From Isoperla grammatica (taxonomy: Eukaryota > Arthropoda > Insecta > Plecoptera > Perlodidae): a stretch of DNA of 64,000 bases. The position numbers and the translations under genes are program-made. Shown piece by piece: positions 26,501-40,800 of this stretch (positions within the stretch are counted from its first letter, which is position 1; every line of letters starts with the position of its first letter). The notes beneath the pieces were generated by a model, which had not been told where the DNA came from, ran no database searches, and saw only the letters and a list, made by a program, of their open reading frames with translations. The stretch is from positions 6,943,788 through 7,007,787 of the forward strand of contig OX246741.1 of assembly GCA_945910005.1 (NCBI GenBank). The letters run 5' to 3'.

Positions 26501-29500
26501 TAGCATCACTAAGTTCATGTAGAATGTACATTGTGCAAACATAGGGAGAATATGAAAAAAAAAAGTTCTCAGTATTCAGACGAATATATTGGTACTATAT
26601 ATTTTAAACATGATATCGTTATAGTATCTAGACTGAAATGTTTTCCGCAAGGCAATAAGCGAGAAATAACCATATGGAATAACAATTTTCAAAATTAAAT
26701 CGGTCTTTGCAACACTCGACCAGACATGTAAATCCATCTCCTCGGGAAGGCCACATCACCGCGTGTAACTACCGACTAGACACGTCTGTCAAATGTAACT
26801 TGCGCACAGGCGAGACAACTGAAGGTTGAACGGACGTTAGAAAGCTAGACAGACACTTATATCTCTGTCAAACAGAAGTCAATGTATGCGATTACTCATT
26901 TGTCAACATCGGTTTAATTAAACTGTCGATGAGATGAATTATTGAAGAGTGTCGCTATTTTTTAAACACCCATCACAAAATACATTAGAAATTATTAAGA
27001 CATAACTGTAAATGGCAATAATTCGCAATACAAAGTTCGACTAAACAAATAAAATTTATTTAGATTGACGGTAGAATATATGTGTTAGGGCCTAAATACA
27101 TAGATATAAAATATTGTTTGTATTAACTAGAGATGGACCGATACACAATTTGCCAATACCCATACCGATTTTATTTTTGTATGAAGCAATTCCGATACCG
27201 ATACAGGGAAACCTTTTTATTTAGTATGTTCTACAAACCACTGAAATTACCAAATTGATAACTATGATTTTTGGACAAAAAGTACTGTTTTCAAATGAAA
27301 ATAGATTGATAGCGACTTAATGATGTTAGTTTCTATTCTGTCGGTAGATGTGAAACCACTGAAACTCACGTATTATTGGCATCGGTAAAATTTTACGATA
27401 CCGATCGTACCGGCACCACAGGTTTCGGCCGATACTCAATATCGGCATCGGTCCAGCTCTAGTTTAAGAGCGAAGGATACCTCTACGTTAAAGACCGCAG
27501 ACAATTTTCATTTTTTAAGTATATCTCAAGATTGAAACACAAAATCGAAAATCTGAGAAATCATAGCGCTGTGGTTTGGTAAGCCCTACACACTGAATGA
27601 TAAATATATTTAATGTTATAATCAGTATGACTGTGATACTTATTTCCATAGTAATTACAGGAAATAATTATCACAGTCATACTGATTATAACATTAAATA
27701 TATATATCATTCAGTGTGTAGGGCTTACCAAACCACAGCGCTATGATTTCTCTGATTTTCGATTTTGTGTTTCAATCTTGAGATATAATTTAAAAATTGA
27801 AATTTTCTTCGGTTTTTGACGTAGAGGTATCCTTCGCTCTTAACATCTACGTTTTGAGTGTTGAAACACAAGGAGTTATTGGTGTGCCTACCTCCTGGGG
27901 CGGCACATCGAACGAGACAGTCCGCAGGTCCACCTTACAGTAGGTGTCGATGCAGGGCAGGATGAAGAAGATGCCGGGACCCCGGGCACCGCCCTGGCGC
28001 AGACGACCCAGCCGGAAGATCACCGCCCGCTCGTACTCTTGCACCACCTGGCGGGCATGCCAACAACCAGCGCTCAATTCTACGTTGGATTTATTAATTC
28101 ATTTTTTAAAATTATTTTTTCTTCTTGAATTGATAGTCTTTAACTCGGTTCCAACTGTGTCCATTGTTATCTAGGGCATGAAACTTGTAGATACTGAGCT
28201 TGCCAGACTCGGTGTTTCTTCCTCATCCTCATCACCCTCCTCCTCCTCTCGTTTCTCCTCCGGTTCCTCTACCAATTTATTCCACTCTTATTATTATTAC
28301 TTATTATTTACTTCTTAATGTCTATTATATTCAGATATTGAACTACAATGAATTATATAATTGAATTCAAATTTCAAGTGTGTTTTAGACGCATGGTTAC
28401 CTAGTTTTAACGGGAATAATTATTTAACTTTAAAATAAAAAGCAAACATCAAGATGATTTTTAGAGCAGAACAGAAATATATATATATATACCAACTCCA
28501 ACCCAGTTCCTGAGTACATTATGGATAACAGAGAGCTCATATCTCTGTCGTTCCTCAAGGTAAAGACCAATCAATAGAGGAGTGAACATTTGCACTGGGT
28601 TCACTGTGACAACGTTTGATAAGGCCACTCCTTATTTCTCCCGCCAGAGATCCACTATATGAACTTCTACAATGTTCTTTTCACTTTTACTAGAGAAATA
28701 CCACCACCAACAACAGAGATATGAAATTTAAAACTGAAATTAAAGCAACTTAGGAACAACTATTAAAAGTGGATCCATGCTACAGTTTATATTATTGCAT
28801 TCTAATAATATAACATAATCAAACAAATAACAGTATATATTTACGTTATGAGTATCCAATTATTTAACGTAATTAATATAATTTGGAAATCTAAATCATT
28901 ATTTTTTAAATAATAATTAATTTAATGTTGTTTAATATAAACAGTATTGTATGGATGAAAAGGTTATAGGTAGGTATATTCTCACCTTGAAGCTCATACA
29001 CAGCGAGATGGGGAATGTGACAATGAGGAACAATATGGCGGCGGCAGTCGCAACAAACTCGATGAGTCCCATGGGCTCGGGTTCGGCTGAAATCACACAA
29101 AACAGACATTGATCAAATAGTAATGGTCACTCACAGCAACACAATTCAAATCAAAGAAAATTATCCATGTTGACTAAGTCAGCCGCCTGAAGTGGGGCAC
29201 ATTAGGTGAAGGTAGTACGCACCCTACACAGCATGGCTTCCTATGAAACACAATTATTACAGATTTGTTCGCTTCGTCATCATCAGTATCACAAGTAGTA
29301 CTATAATCCAAACCAAGAGGACCCAAACAAGTGTACTTGTATACATACAGATGTGCTAATAGGTAATAACTAGCAGATTTACTAAATAAATACTTATGGT
29401 TGTGTAATACTGTCATGCCCAGTCTTATCCAAGGTACCTCTACCTACCTTCCCTGCCAAGCAGACCAAAGAGAATAAACTTGTTACTAGTTCTGTGTCCT

Positions 29501-31788
29501 TTACCAACCAACTTTGACCAACAGTCTATAAAGCTATTACATGAAGTGGTCACCACAGTGGCGTGCCGTGACTTTTCTAATGGGGGAAGCAACTACTTTT
29601 TTAAGTAACCCCTTGGCAATGGCACTTGTGAGACCCCCCCCCCCCCCCCCACCTAATACATGCATGGGGGGTCTGTGGGGAAGGCCCCCCAGCCAATGCG
29701 GGTCCGGGGCGCATAGCCCCGGATTTTTTTGGATTATCGTGATTGCCGTACGAGCCTTTTAACGAGTTTTAGGCAATTTACCATTAGAAATTTACGAACA
29801 AAAATCTGATCCATTATAAAATATCAGTGCTAAAATGCCGAGTGCATTTTTTGGTTTTTGAATTGAGATTTGGCAGAGCTGATGTTGGTCGGCCAATCTC
29901 AATAATTGCACATTTTTCTTGAAAAGATCGAGTGCTAAATGGGCGCGCAAATAATTCATCGATTACATAACATTCAATCATATTCATGGTTATTGAAAGT
30001 TGATAGTACAAATTCAGAGAGGAGTGCACATTCGCGCTAGACCTAGATCCTCCACATCCGCGCTAGACCTAGATCCTTGACCCACAGCAAGCGATCCGAT
30101 CGAGCTCGCAGACTCGGAAGCAATCCTTCATATTGCTTATTCGCGCGTAGATGAACAACACACCAAACATTTGTCACACACTACAATTATACTCAAATAA
30201 TCAACTAATCATTGTAGAATCGCATTCTTTCTCACACTGAATGAATTTAGAAAATAAACGAAACAGTTTTACGGTTATAAAGAGGTAAAAACACGAACAA
30301 CTTTCAAACCCACGTGTCTCTCGGAACAGTCTGGCTTATGGGTGCTGGGTGGATGCAATCCGAGGCATTGCTTCCACTCGGCTTTTCTTCGTCAACCCTC
30401 GGCCACCCTCGTCGCTTGGCCCACAGCGAAGGCCTGGCGCTCGAATTCAAACTCGTAGAATATGGTACAAGGATTTTTCATTGCGCTGTCAGTTATTTCG
30501 CATAATTCGGGTAGTTAAGTTTGGTTCATTAATTCTATTTTAGTGTTACTGGTAAGCGATATTGTTAGCCAGCATTGAGGGTTAACATAGGTAATTTAGT
30601 TAAAAATAAAATGGAAGCAATGCTTCCATTGCTTCCATGGACGGCACGCCACTGGGTCACCACCAATCTTCGTGCCAGTCTAAGATGGTATCGAGGCAGG
30701 GATACTGGCTACCTACGTATGTATAACAACTTACTGAACTCGAAAGCGCACTCGATGCCCCCCGAGTCTGTTCGTCTGCAGCTGAGAGTCATAATGTTGT
30801 ACCCGCGGGCGCGTGCTCGTACGGTCAACAATCAAATCTCACGGGTTAATTCAGTCCTGGTCGGTCACGTGATTGTGGTACGAGTAAGTGCGAGACTGGC
30901 CATCGGGTACTGACTTACTGTGCACACTGACCCCCCCCCCCCCCCCCCCCTACAAAGGATCAGTTCTGTTCGAGAGCAATACTCGTTGACAGGCAATTCT
31001 TCCAGAGTTGTATCTTCAAAACTTGATCCCAAAAATGTTGGGGTTGCTCGAAAATGTGAAGAACTTTGTATGTTCACTAATAGTAAGTAATAATGAGTAA
31101 GTTTTGGACGTAAGTTAAGTTTAACGGTTCGTTCAAAGATCAACAGGTACACTGCAGGTTGATGGGAAGAACTTGCGCCACCATCTTTGTTGCGGCGAGT
31201 TGGTTCTTGAAACGGAACTCGACTCTTCCGGACACCGTAGAAAATCAAAATGGTGGTTATTATTCCGATGGGATCCGATTCTGAAGTTCGTATCCGTGTG
31301 CAAGCAAACCCCCCCTTTGTTTGTCAATTTCTCATCCGTTGTACACTCACAAAATCGCACACATGTCCAACAGCAGACTTGAAGCACAACAACGACAACA
31401 ATACAATTCCACAAATGTGTCGCTCTGTCCCTAATTACGAAATACGATTACAAATTTCCCGAGAATTCGTAAATGATATATGGTATTTAAAAGATATAAT
31501 TTAAATGAAACCAAATTTATTGTCATGTATGTTTCTCAGCCCCTGGTTACAAACTGAATAGCCAAACATTGATTTTTTCTTCTTTGATTGTTGCGGACCC
31601 ACCGCCTGGTAATCCGCCACAGTACCTCCCCCCAGTATCGGAGGGTTGTGACGATACGGAGAAGTGTGGACCAGCTGGGCGGGAAAGTGAACGCGCTTGA
31701 CGGATGCTTTTGCTTTTAACGGAGCGGTGGGTGTACCGATGATGGTGGTTGATGAGGGTGTGATGTTGTTGATGTTGTTGTTGTTGTT

Positions 31789-31868
<80 letters not shown>

Positions 31869-34800
31869 AGTGGGCTGCAATAGGCAATGCGTTGCCAGGA
31901 AAAGTGTGGCCTGGCGTCGGTTTGGAAGGTGCGTTGACAGCCAAGATGCTGTCTGCATCCACATATGCAGGTTTGAGCCGGTCGATGGAGACCACTACAC
32001 TCTTGCCGGCACGGTGGATGGTGAAAAATTTATCGTTACGTGAAATGACTTCGTATGGGCCATCATACGGTTGTTGAAGAGGAGTACGGACCGCATCATG
32101 ACGCACGAATACATGCGAGCAGGTTGCAAGATCTCGAAAAACAAAGACCGCGTGTTGGCCATGGTGAGACGGTTGAACCGGACGCAACTGTGAAAGGCGA
32201 CGTCGAAGGCGGTCAACGTATGCTGATGTGGATTCTGGCGTCGCTGGAGGGGGCGAGAGATATTCGCCCGGTAGACGGAGTGTTGTGCCGTACACGAGCT
32301 CAGCGGGGGTGGCCTTGAGGTCCTCCTTCCATGAGGCACGGATGCCGAGCATTACCCATGGCAAAGCGTCCGTCCAGCGGTCATCTCCGTGGCATCGAAG
32401 TGCTGCCTTCAGCTGACGGTGAAGTCGTTCCACCATACCGTTGGATTGAGGGTGGTAGGCTGCGGTCCGGAGGTGAGTCATGCCAGTAATGTTACTGAGT
32501 GCACGGAAGAGGTGGGACTCGAACTGGCGGCCCAAGTCCGTTGTAACCTTAAGCGGTGTCCCGAACCGTGAGATCCAACCTGTGACGAGTGCGGTAGCCA
32601 CGGTCTCGGCAGTGATATCGGAAAGCGGTATGGCTTCTGCCCACCTCGTGAAACGGTCCACGCAAGTGAGAAGATATCGGAAACCATCGGAAATTGGTAG
32701 AGGCCCGACCAAGTCGAGGTGGATGTGTTCGAACCTGGTGGCGGTTGTAGCAAAACGTGCAAGTGGTGCTGTGGTGTGACGCGTAACTTTGGAACGCTGA
32801 CACGTGATACATGCGCGGGCCCAGTCACGGCAATCTTTATTTATAGAGGGCCATACAAAACGTTGAGTGACGAGTTTGGTCGTTGCTTTGACACCTGGAT
32901 GAGACAAACTGTGCAGGCTATCGAAAACTTGTCGACGTAAAGTCTGTGGTACGAATGGCCGCGGAAGTGATTGTGACATGTCACAGTAGAGAGGCAAATC
33001 TGTGTCATTAAGCTGCTGTGGGTGCAACTGCAGTGTAGAGTTAGCATGTAAGAGATCACGTAGTTCGGCGTTGTCCAGTTGTGCACGGGCAATATCAGCG
33101 TAGCCGACTGGAAAAGTAATGGCGTCAACACGAGACAGGGCATCGGCTACGACGTTGTCTTTACCAGGAATATGACGTATGTCTGTTGTGAATTGCCCGA
33201 TTAAATCAAGGTGGCGAAACTGTCTAGGTGAACATTTTTCAGGGCGCTGTGCAAATGCGAAAGTCAACGGTTTGTGGTCGGTGTACACAGTGAAAGTGCG
33301 CGCTTCCAACATATGGCGAAAGAAAATTATGGTGTCGTACACTGCAAGAAGTTCACGGTCGTACGCACCGTAGTTACGCTGTGCGGTATTTAATTTTCGT
33401 GAGAAAAAAGCGAGAGGTTCCCATCCACGGCTCGTACGCTGCTGGAGTGCGGCTCCAATGCTGGTATCAGAGGCGTCGGTGATGATTGCTAATTCAGCGT
33501 TGATATCTGGGTGCGCCAGAAGCGTAGCCTGGGAGAGGCTGTTTTTGCATTCTTGAAACGCAGCCTGGAGTTCCGGTGTCCAAACAATGATTGTTTTGCC
33601 TGAAGGTTCGTCACCGGCGAGGAGGTTGTTAAGGGGGGCCTGTATCTTAGCTGCAGACGGAAGAAAACGGCGGTAAAAGTTTATCATTCCAAGGAATTGG
33701 CGAAGCTGCTTGACGTTGGCAGGTAAGGGGAAAGAGAGGATGGCCTCAACTTTCTCCGAAAGAGGGCAGGTGCCACTGGCGCTAACTGTGTACCCTAGAA
33801 ACTTGACTTCTGGAACACCGAATACACATTTGGAGGAGTTGATCAAAACGCCGTATTCTGAAAGTCGAGTGAACAGGAGGCGAAGATGTTCTTCATGTTG
33901 TGTTGGGTTGGAGGAAGCGACAAGGATGTCGTCGATATAGACGTAGCAAAAATCGAGGTCCCGTAATACCTCATCGATAAAACGTTGAAATGTTTGAGCC
34001 GCGTTTCGTAGGCCAAAACTCATAAACGGAAATTCAAATAATCCGAAGGGAGTAGTGATCGCCGTCTTGGGAATGTCTTCAGCAGCAACAGGAATTTGAT
34101 TGTACGCTCGCACTAAGTCAATGGTTGAAAAGATACACTTGCCTGAAAGATTCTGCGTGAAATCCTGGATATGTGGAACTGGATACCGGTCCGGAATAGT
34201 CCTGGCGTTCAAAGGGCGGTAATCTCCACAAGGCCTCCACTGATCACCTTTCTTGGGAACAAGGTGGAGAGCTGCGGACCAACTGCTAGATGACCGTCGC
34301 GCGACGCCTGTTTTCATCATACTGTCAAACTCCCGTTTCGCGATTTTTAGGCGGTCTGGCGCAAGACGTCTGGGCCTGCACGAAACCGGTGGCCCGGGCG
34401 TCGTATTGATGTGGTGTTGCGTTTGGTGTTTTGGCATTGTAGGATTGCCACTTGGGCGTGTGACTTCCGGAAACTGTGCGAGTAACGCGTGAAAGGGGGA
34501 CTGAAGATCGTTGTTGCGCGAAATTACCTTGACGTGTACTAGCGCGCCAGTAGATAGTTTTCCTGGAGTTGTTAATGTAGTGACGTTGTCAACCAATTGC
34601 CGTCGGCGCACGTCAATGAGTAGACTGTAATGCGCCAAAAAATCTACACCGATGATAGGCTGATCGACGTCGGCGACAATGAAACGCCATGTGAAATCTC
34701 GGCGTAAACCAAGATCCAGAGATAAAGTCAGAGGACCGTATGTGCAAATTGGGGATCCATTTGCTGCGAACAATGTGTAGTCGGTTTTCCCGGGATGACC

Positions 34801-37800
34801 GAAAACTTTGCTTTTCGGGTAAACACAAAGGTCTGACCCAGTATCAATAAGGAACTCTGTGCGCGTCAACCTGTCAGTTACAAAAAGGCGATTTGCAGTG
34901 GGGCCATAGCCAGCCGCCATTACTGACTGCCCCGAATGTTTTCCTGGTACTTACATGGAGGCACACAGTGGCGAGCGTGGTTGCCGAAAGTAGCGTGATA
35001 CCAACACAATCCTCTGTCAGTGGTCGTGCCTGCTGGTGCTGGGGCCCTGTTGTGTGACCTTGAACGCTGACGACGGCCTTGGAACTGATCATCACTGAGC
35101 GCGGCGACGATGGCAGTCAGCGACTTCAACCGTTGTGTCAACTCTTGTAATTGTGCTTCCATTTTAAATGTGATTACCGATAGACAGAAGGTATGCGTCT
35201 TATTCGGATCACGTCGGGGTCACCAATATGGTATTTAAAAGATATAATTTAAATGAAACCAAATTTATTGTCATGTATGTTTCTCAGCCCCTGGTTACAA
35301 ACTGAATAGCCAAACATTGATTTTTTCTTCTTTGATTGTTGCGGACCCACCGCCTGGTAATCCGCCACAGATATAATTAGCTACAGCGTCTCACGATGGC
35401 ATCAAACGTATTTCGACCATACACGAAAAAAAAAACACAAAAAAAACATCAAACACAACAAAATCAAATCGAGTCATGAGCTAGAGCTACTTGCAAGCGC
35501 GTGGCCGGTGTCATTTTGTAACTAGATAACACCCAACAGTGTAATGTCACAAATACATTAGCTGCTAAAATTAACGACTGTACGAGGAGTTACCGCCTTT
35601 AAAACCAGTTGCAGAAGTCAGAATACTTTAGCGCGCGCGTGGCCAAATGGAAACACGTCAAGTGCACCGAAAGAGTAAAGAGAGCCAGAGAAAGAGTACT
35701 CTCTTGTACTCTCTATACTATTTACTCTCAACACACGTAGTACGTCCGTCACACCCGGTTCTACCCGCACAGTCCAGCTGTCTCGTCCCTCAGCCAGCAG
35801 CCAAGCCCATCAACCCATCAATCCATCAGCCGGGACGCGAGCCAATACCCACATGTGCACATGTTTATTGTTTACACGGCGAGCAACAATAACGGGCACT
35901 GATTACAGGGGGTCTATTATACAGTCCGTATGGTGGTTAGTTTTACAGCGCTAGTCAAACGACCGGGTTAAGATGTTTATCGGATCTAGTGTCCTCATTC
36001 CATGTGTACAGGAAACTGGTGATCAAGAGAGATGTAAACAAAATCATCGGGGATAGAGAAAGATGTAATCACTGAGAAAATGGGGGGGGGGGGGGGCGAA
36101 CCACCCAAGCGCACTACCACCATTGGGTTTATTAGTGTAGGGTAGAGCCCCAGCGGCCATTGGCGACTGTTTACTCATAAATCGCCCCAGTACTACTAGC
36201 GTACACGGTCGATTTATGGGTAAACAGCCCATGGGGGTCTACACTCTACACTAATAAACTCAAACAATGCTACCATCGTATACGCGTTCGTTTTCATGTG
36301 GACTTTTCAATTAATTTATACTCCTTTTTGTATGGAAGAACTTAAATTTACTCATTTCATGAATTAATTATTTAATAAATACAAATTATAGAAGCTATCT
36401 TGATGTCTAAAAATTGTTTAGTTTTTCCATATAGCGCATTAGTAGGCATATAATAATGGTCGTTCCCTCATGTTCGATTTGTTAAATATTTTATGTACGT
36501 AATAAAGGTAACATTTTCTGGGAAAATTATTGGTTATGTATTTATTAGTTGTTTTACGACGTACCGGGTAGGCCTACTCGACTGCTGTTGTAATATGTCG
36601 GTTGAATCAGACCAATCACACAGGCACAGCACCAGGGTCGTCATAAGGAGAGTCCAATAACGGGGTAAGGGGGCGGGGGGGTTGTGGACGTTCAGATCGC
36701 AAAGACGGCCAGTATGAAAGAATTTCGAACTCATATTATAGACAAACTTAAATTTGTAAAAGAAGAGCTCCTAAAGAACTTGAACTTTTCAAAAGGTCAT
36801 TGTTTCAATAAAGAACTGAGCTTTTATACACTTCCCCAACACTGGCTTATGCACATTGGGGATTGAGTAGCGTAGCAAAGGAAGTGGTCAATGTTTCGAA
36901 CACAAAAAATATCTGTAGAGGTTAATTTAATTCGTATCATTTTCACTCGACCAAAAGGTTGCTTCAAGCATATTTGCTATCATCAACGAGAGCCGAAATG
37001 TGTGATCTTATGACGCGTCATCACAGCTGACCTTGGCGGTTGATAAGATAAATTATTAATCCCGATTCCGATGACAATCCAAAAGTTTCGGGGAGCTTTC
37101 ACTAATTTATACGGCTCCCTATATAAATAAACAATGGCGCGCGTGGAAAACATCTGCTGTGATGAGCACAAGCGTCGCCTGTCGACGATATTTCTCGCTA
37201 TCGATGATATCGACAGTCGCCTGTCGACGGGCGGACGATATTTCTCGATGTCGATGATATCGACAGTCGCCTGTCGACGGGCGGACGATATCTCTCGCTA
37301 TCGATGATATCGATAGTCGCCTGCCGACGGGCGGACGATATTCCTCGCTATCGATGATATCGACAGTCGCCTGTCGACGGGCGGACGATATTCCTCGCTA
37401 TCGATGATATCGACAGTCGCCTGTCGACGGGCGGACGATATTCCTCGCTATCGATGATATGATATCGATAGTCGCCTGCCGACGGGCGGACGATATTTCT
37501 CGCTACCGATGATATCGATAGTCGCCTATCGACGGGCGGACGATATTTCTCGCTATTGATGATATCCATCGATAAAGTTGACCCAACCTAACTATTGAAC
37601 TATTGGATGCATTCGGGTGGGTGGCAAGAAAACAACTACTATGAAGAGCTTAGGTATCAATTGTTCATTATTGTTTGATTATTAAATCATCAATGGCGCA
37701 GACAAGGAGTTTGCTTAGCAGCGCTATTTGTTAGCTTGAGTATCCAATTCATAGGTTGCACGTACGTCACATCTTTGCGCGTGGCGGCCACATTTGTGAT

Positions 37801-40800
37801 CAAACTTTGACGTTGCCATGGAGAAACAATTGAAGGCTGTTGTGGTAGAACTAATACATTCTTTGTTCTTTAAAATATAGCCTGTTTTTGATATACAATT
37901 GGTATGTGTGGTAATTTCTTATTTTTGTTTTAATTATGTTTACTTTTTAAATTCTAAATTAGGCTTATTTATTAAATTTGAATAGTATTTGCCAATGATC
38001 TAGGATTGGTCCTCATCATTTGTATCGCAATCATGGCCGCTGTGACGTCACGTGGGAACTATGAATAGTCCCATGCTTACAAGATAACCGAGAATAGTAC
38101 CAACTTTTTACTTTTCTATAGTTCCTACCATCTATACTTGAAACAGATCAATTGGGGATAATTGACGACCTTGGGTTGAATACATGTAAATTCTTAATAC
38201 AGCGGAGTGCACTCTACTAAGCGGAAGACTGCTTTTACGAACGTGTGTGATGAACGCCAGGAATCGGTTGATTTTCGTTGAAAGAGTGACGCGGGGGGGG
38301 GGGGGGGGGGGGAAGTATTGATACGGTTGTTTAGTTTAGGGATGACTTGACCTTTTGCAATATTCAGAAAGTCATAAATTTGAATGAGTTTCGTAAAAAC
38401 GCAAAAACTGTATTCAAAAAGTATCAATTATTTTCATCGTTATGGGAAAATTGAGTAATTAATTGAAATTACAAAACACAATCGTAATGATTCAAACGAA
38501 ATCTCATTATGTGATTCAGACTTCTCAGACGTCAATTTGAGACTACCTACGTCAAATATGCAATAATCAATTCATATCGTTTATCTTCACATGTTTACAA
38601 CATGATTAGAAACATGCGAGACACGACAAGGTGTCGTAAAGTACTATAACAAATAACGATACTCAAGTACTGGTCGTCTTATCTGCGGATGTAACCTAAC
38701 CTAAAGTATCATATCGTAGAAAAGCGTATGGAGGGAAAGTACACCCAGTGCGATAACGAAAGCTTATCTCGGTTAACAATGAGAATATGACGTTGGCATA
38801 GTTCTGAGAAAAAAGCGGATCCAGGGTTTGACAGAATATTTCAATTTGATTGTTAAAAAAAAAAAAAATCGTATGTACATACATATTATTGAAGATCACC
38901 GGCTTGCGCCACTACCAACGTTTTATTTCGTATATCTCTATTTGGCGCAAATTCAGACGTAGGTGAATTTCAACAGACCTGCATGAATACACAACGATAA
39001 CGCTTTTTTTAGCATAGAAAGGTAAGTCCGTAAGTCATAAGCATAATACCGAAAATTGAAAAAATTCAAATTTTTTCAACTCAATCCTATGTTGTTGAAA
39101 ATGACTACGGGTATCTAGCCGAAAATACAATGCACATAATATGTTATACCTTAGGTTTTCGCGGACCAATATCATGTAAATAAAATCCACATTTTCAACT
39201 TCGGTCGCGGCACCCCTTGTCAACACCAAGCTATAACACATCGATACAGCAAAAGAAAGTCAACACCGCTAGTTGCAATGTTATGTGAAAGTTTCAACAT
39301 CACGCATGTATGTATATATATATGGGGGTCACACTCACATTGGATCGCTCTAGGGCAGAGACATGGCCGTGTCGCATCATTCACACTTAATTGCCAATTG
39401 ACTGTCTGTCCATGTCCTCTTGTAAAGAGCGGAACTCATCAATTGTCCCAGGCGCATCAAGATCCCACTCATTACCGATCAATACAATAATAATACTCCG
39501 CACACCTCCACACACATATATACTTGTCCCGAAACAACCTTACAGATGCTTTCGCCATCATTTTCCTCCTTCCTTCCACCATTCCAGTTCTCTATTGCAC
39601 AATGAGAGGAAGAGCGCGGGTATCGTGGTCAGGATATCATTGCCACGGTAATAATGGTATAGAGGGTTTTCTCAAAGACTTCCTCCAAGTATAGGTGATA
39701 GAATAAACGCCATCGCTACATATACGACCAGTTGGTTGCAACTTGGGAGTGTTTCTCGTTTTGGCTAACGATTCGTCTTCGCAAATTCTACTGTAGCATG
39801 AAAGGGTGGGGGTACACTCGAAGAACTTTTACGTGCCCCATAGACACAATATGATTAGGTATATGACACTTGGTGGCGCCAAACACTTGCCCCGAAATAC
39901 CTTACCGACGCGTTCCTCGACGAGTGAATGATTCGTGGCCAATCACCGATCGCGGTATTTAAAATTGGGGCTCACCGCTGGCCACCAAACTATGACGTTT
40001 GGCGACATTTGATAACAACAACGACGCAAGCATCTCTAAGGTAGTTTCGGCACTATCATATAAGTACACGTGCACTCTAGTTCAACCTTGGCCGTGTGGC
40101 AAGCGGCGCACACACACTCTCGCACGTCGCGTTCCCACTACACCGGAGACGAGAGGGCGTTGACGTACACACTCGGCCAGGAATTATACAACAACCGACG
40201 CCGTCACACACTCACCCAGTTCTATGGTGGGCGCCTCGACGTCGTGGTGTCTACCCCGTACATTGCCCGCCTGGTCCTTGTATTCGGTCATGATGCTGTC
40301 AACGTGTACACTATAAACTCTCTTGTCTGCACTGATACTGACAAGACAATCTCTGTGTATGTCTGTCTTGACTCGCTGCCAGTAGCGTCACTCCGCGGTG
40401 CTCCGCGGCGAACCAATCGGCGCGCTAGGACGGCGGGTCACGTGACCCCGAGCTCATACCACCTGCTGTTCAACTTGAAGGACGCCCTCTTCCCCCCCTC
40501 CCCCCCTCCTCACGCAAGCCGTATATCGTTGTTTACATCCGAATGGTATGCACACGAGTAAAAATAGCTCACTGCGTTTTGTCGGACGTAATCGACGAAC
40601 GGGAACTCCGGCTATGATGATGGAGAGAACGGCAACCCCCTGGGGGATCGTCTCCGGGTGGTTGGGGGTGCGATGCGCAGTGGCGTATCCAGGAATTGGG
40701 AAAGGGGGGGGGGGGGGGGTTCAACCCATATTATAGAGAGTGGAGCCGAAAAATAATTGGGGTTCCAGGGGGCTTGCCCCCCGAAAAAATTCTCGTCAAG

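Larger units (their letters stand above)
31481..35369 (-). mobile_element. Ty3/Gypsy LTR retrotransposon, CsRn1-type, gag-deleted
   Basis: Full-length insertion on the minus strand in stomatin intron 1, same orientation as the gene. Identical 141-bp LTRs at 31481-31621 and 35229-35369 run TG...CA on the element strand, flanked by the 6-bp duplication GATATA (31475-31480, 35370-35375). A primer-binding site follows the 5' LTR (35208-35225) and a purine tract precedes the 3' LTR. One gag-like and one pol frame lie between. The CHCC-type Gag zinc motif and tRNA-Trp-type primer site are diagnostic of the CsRn1 clade of Ty3/Gypsy elements. There is no envelope gene. Confidence 0.95.

Noticed and set aside
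32055..34492. Several plus-strand frames inside the Gypsy element
   Set aside because: They are antisense shadows of the pol gene, whose catalytic motifs are on the minus strand.
37211..37540. CRISPR-like array of regular repeats
   Set aside because: The repeats are contiguous without unique spacers, and the genome is eukaryotic.
37348..37569. Repetitive protein with [12 protein letters not shown] units
   Set aside because: The DNA repeats with a 50-bp period that is not a multiple of three. The frame is an artefact of the minisatellite.
40070..40561. A 163-codon plus-strand gene
   Set aside because: No domain is recognisable. The GC-rich island gives long frames on both strands, and the minus strand has the better start-donor structure.
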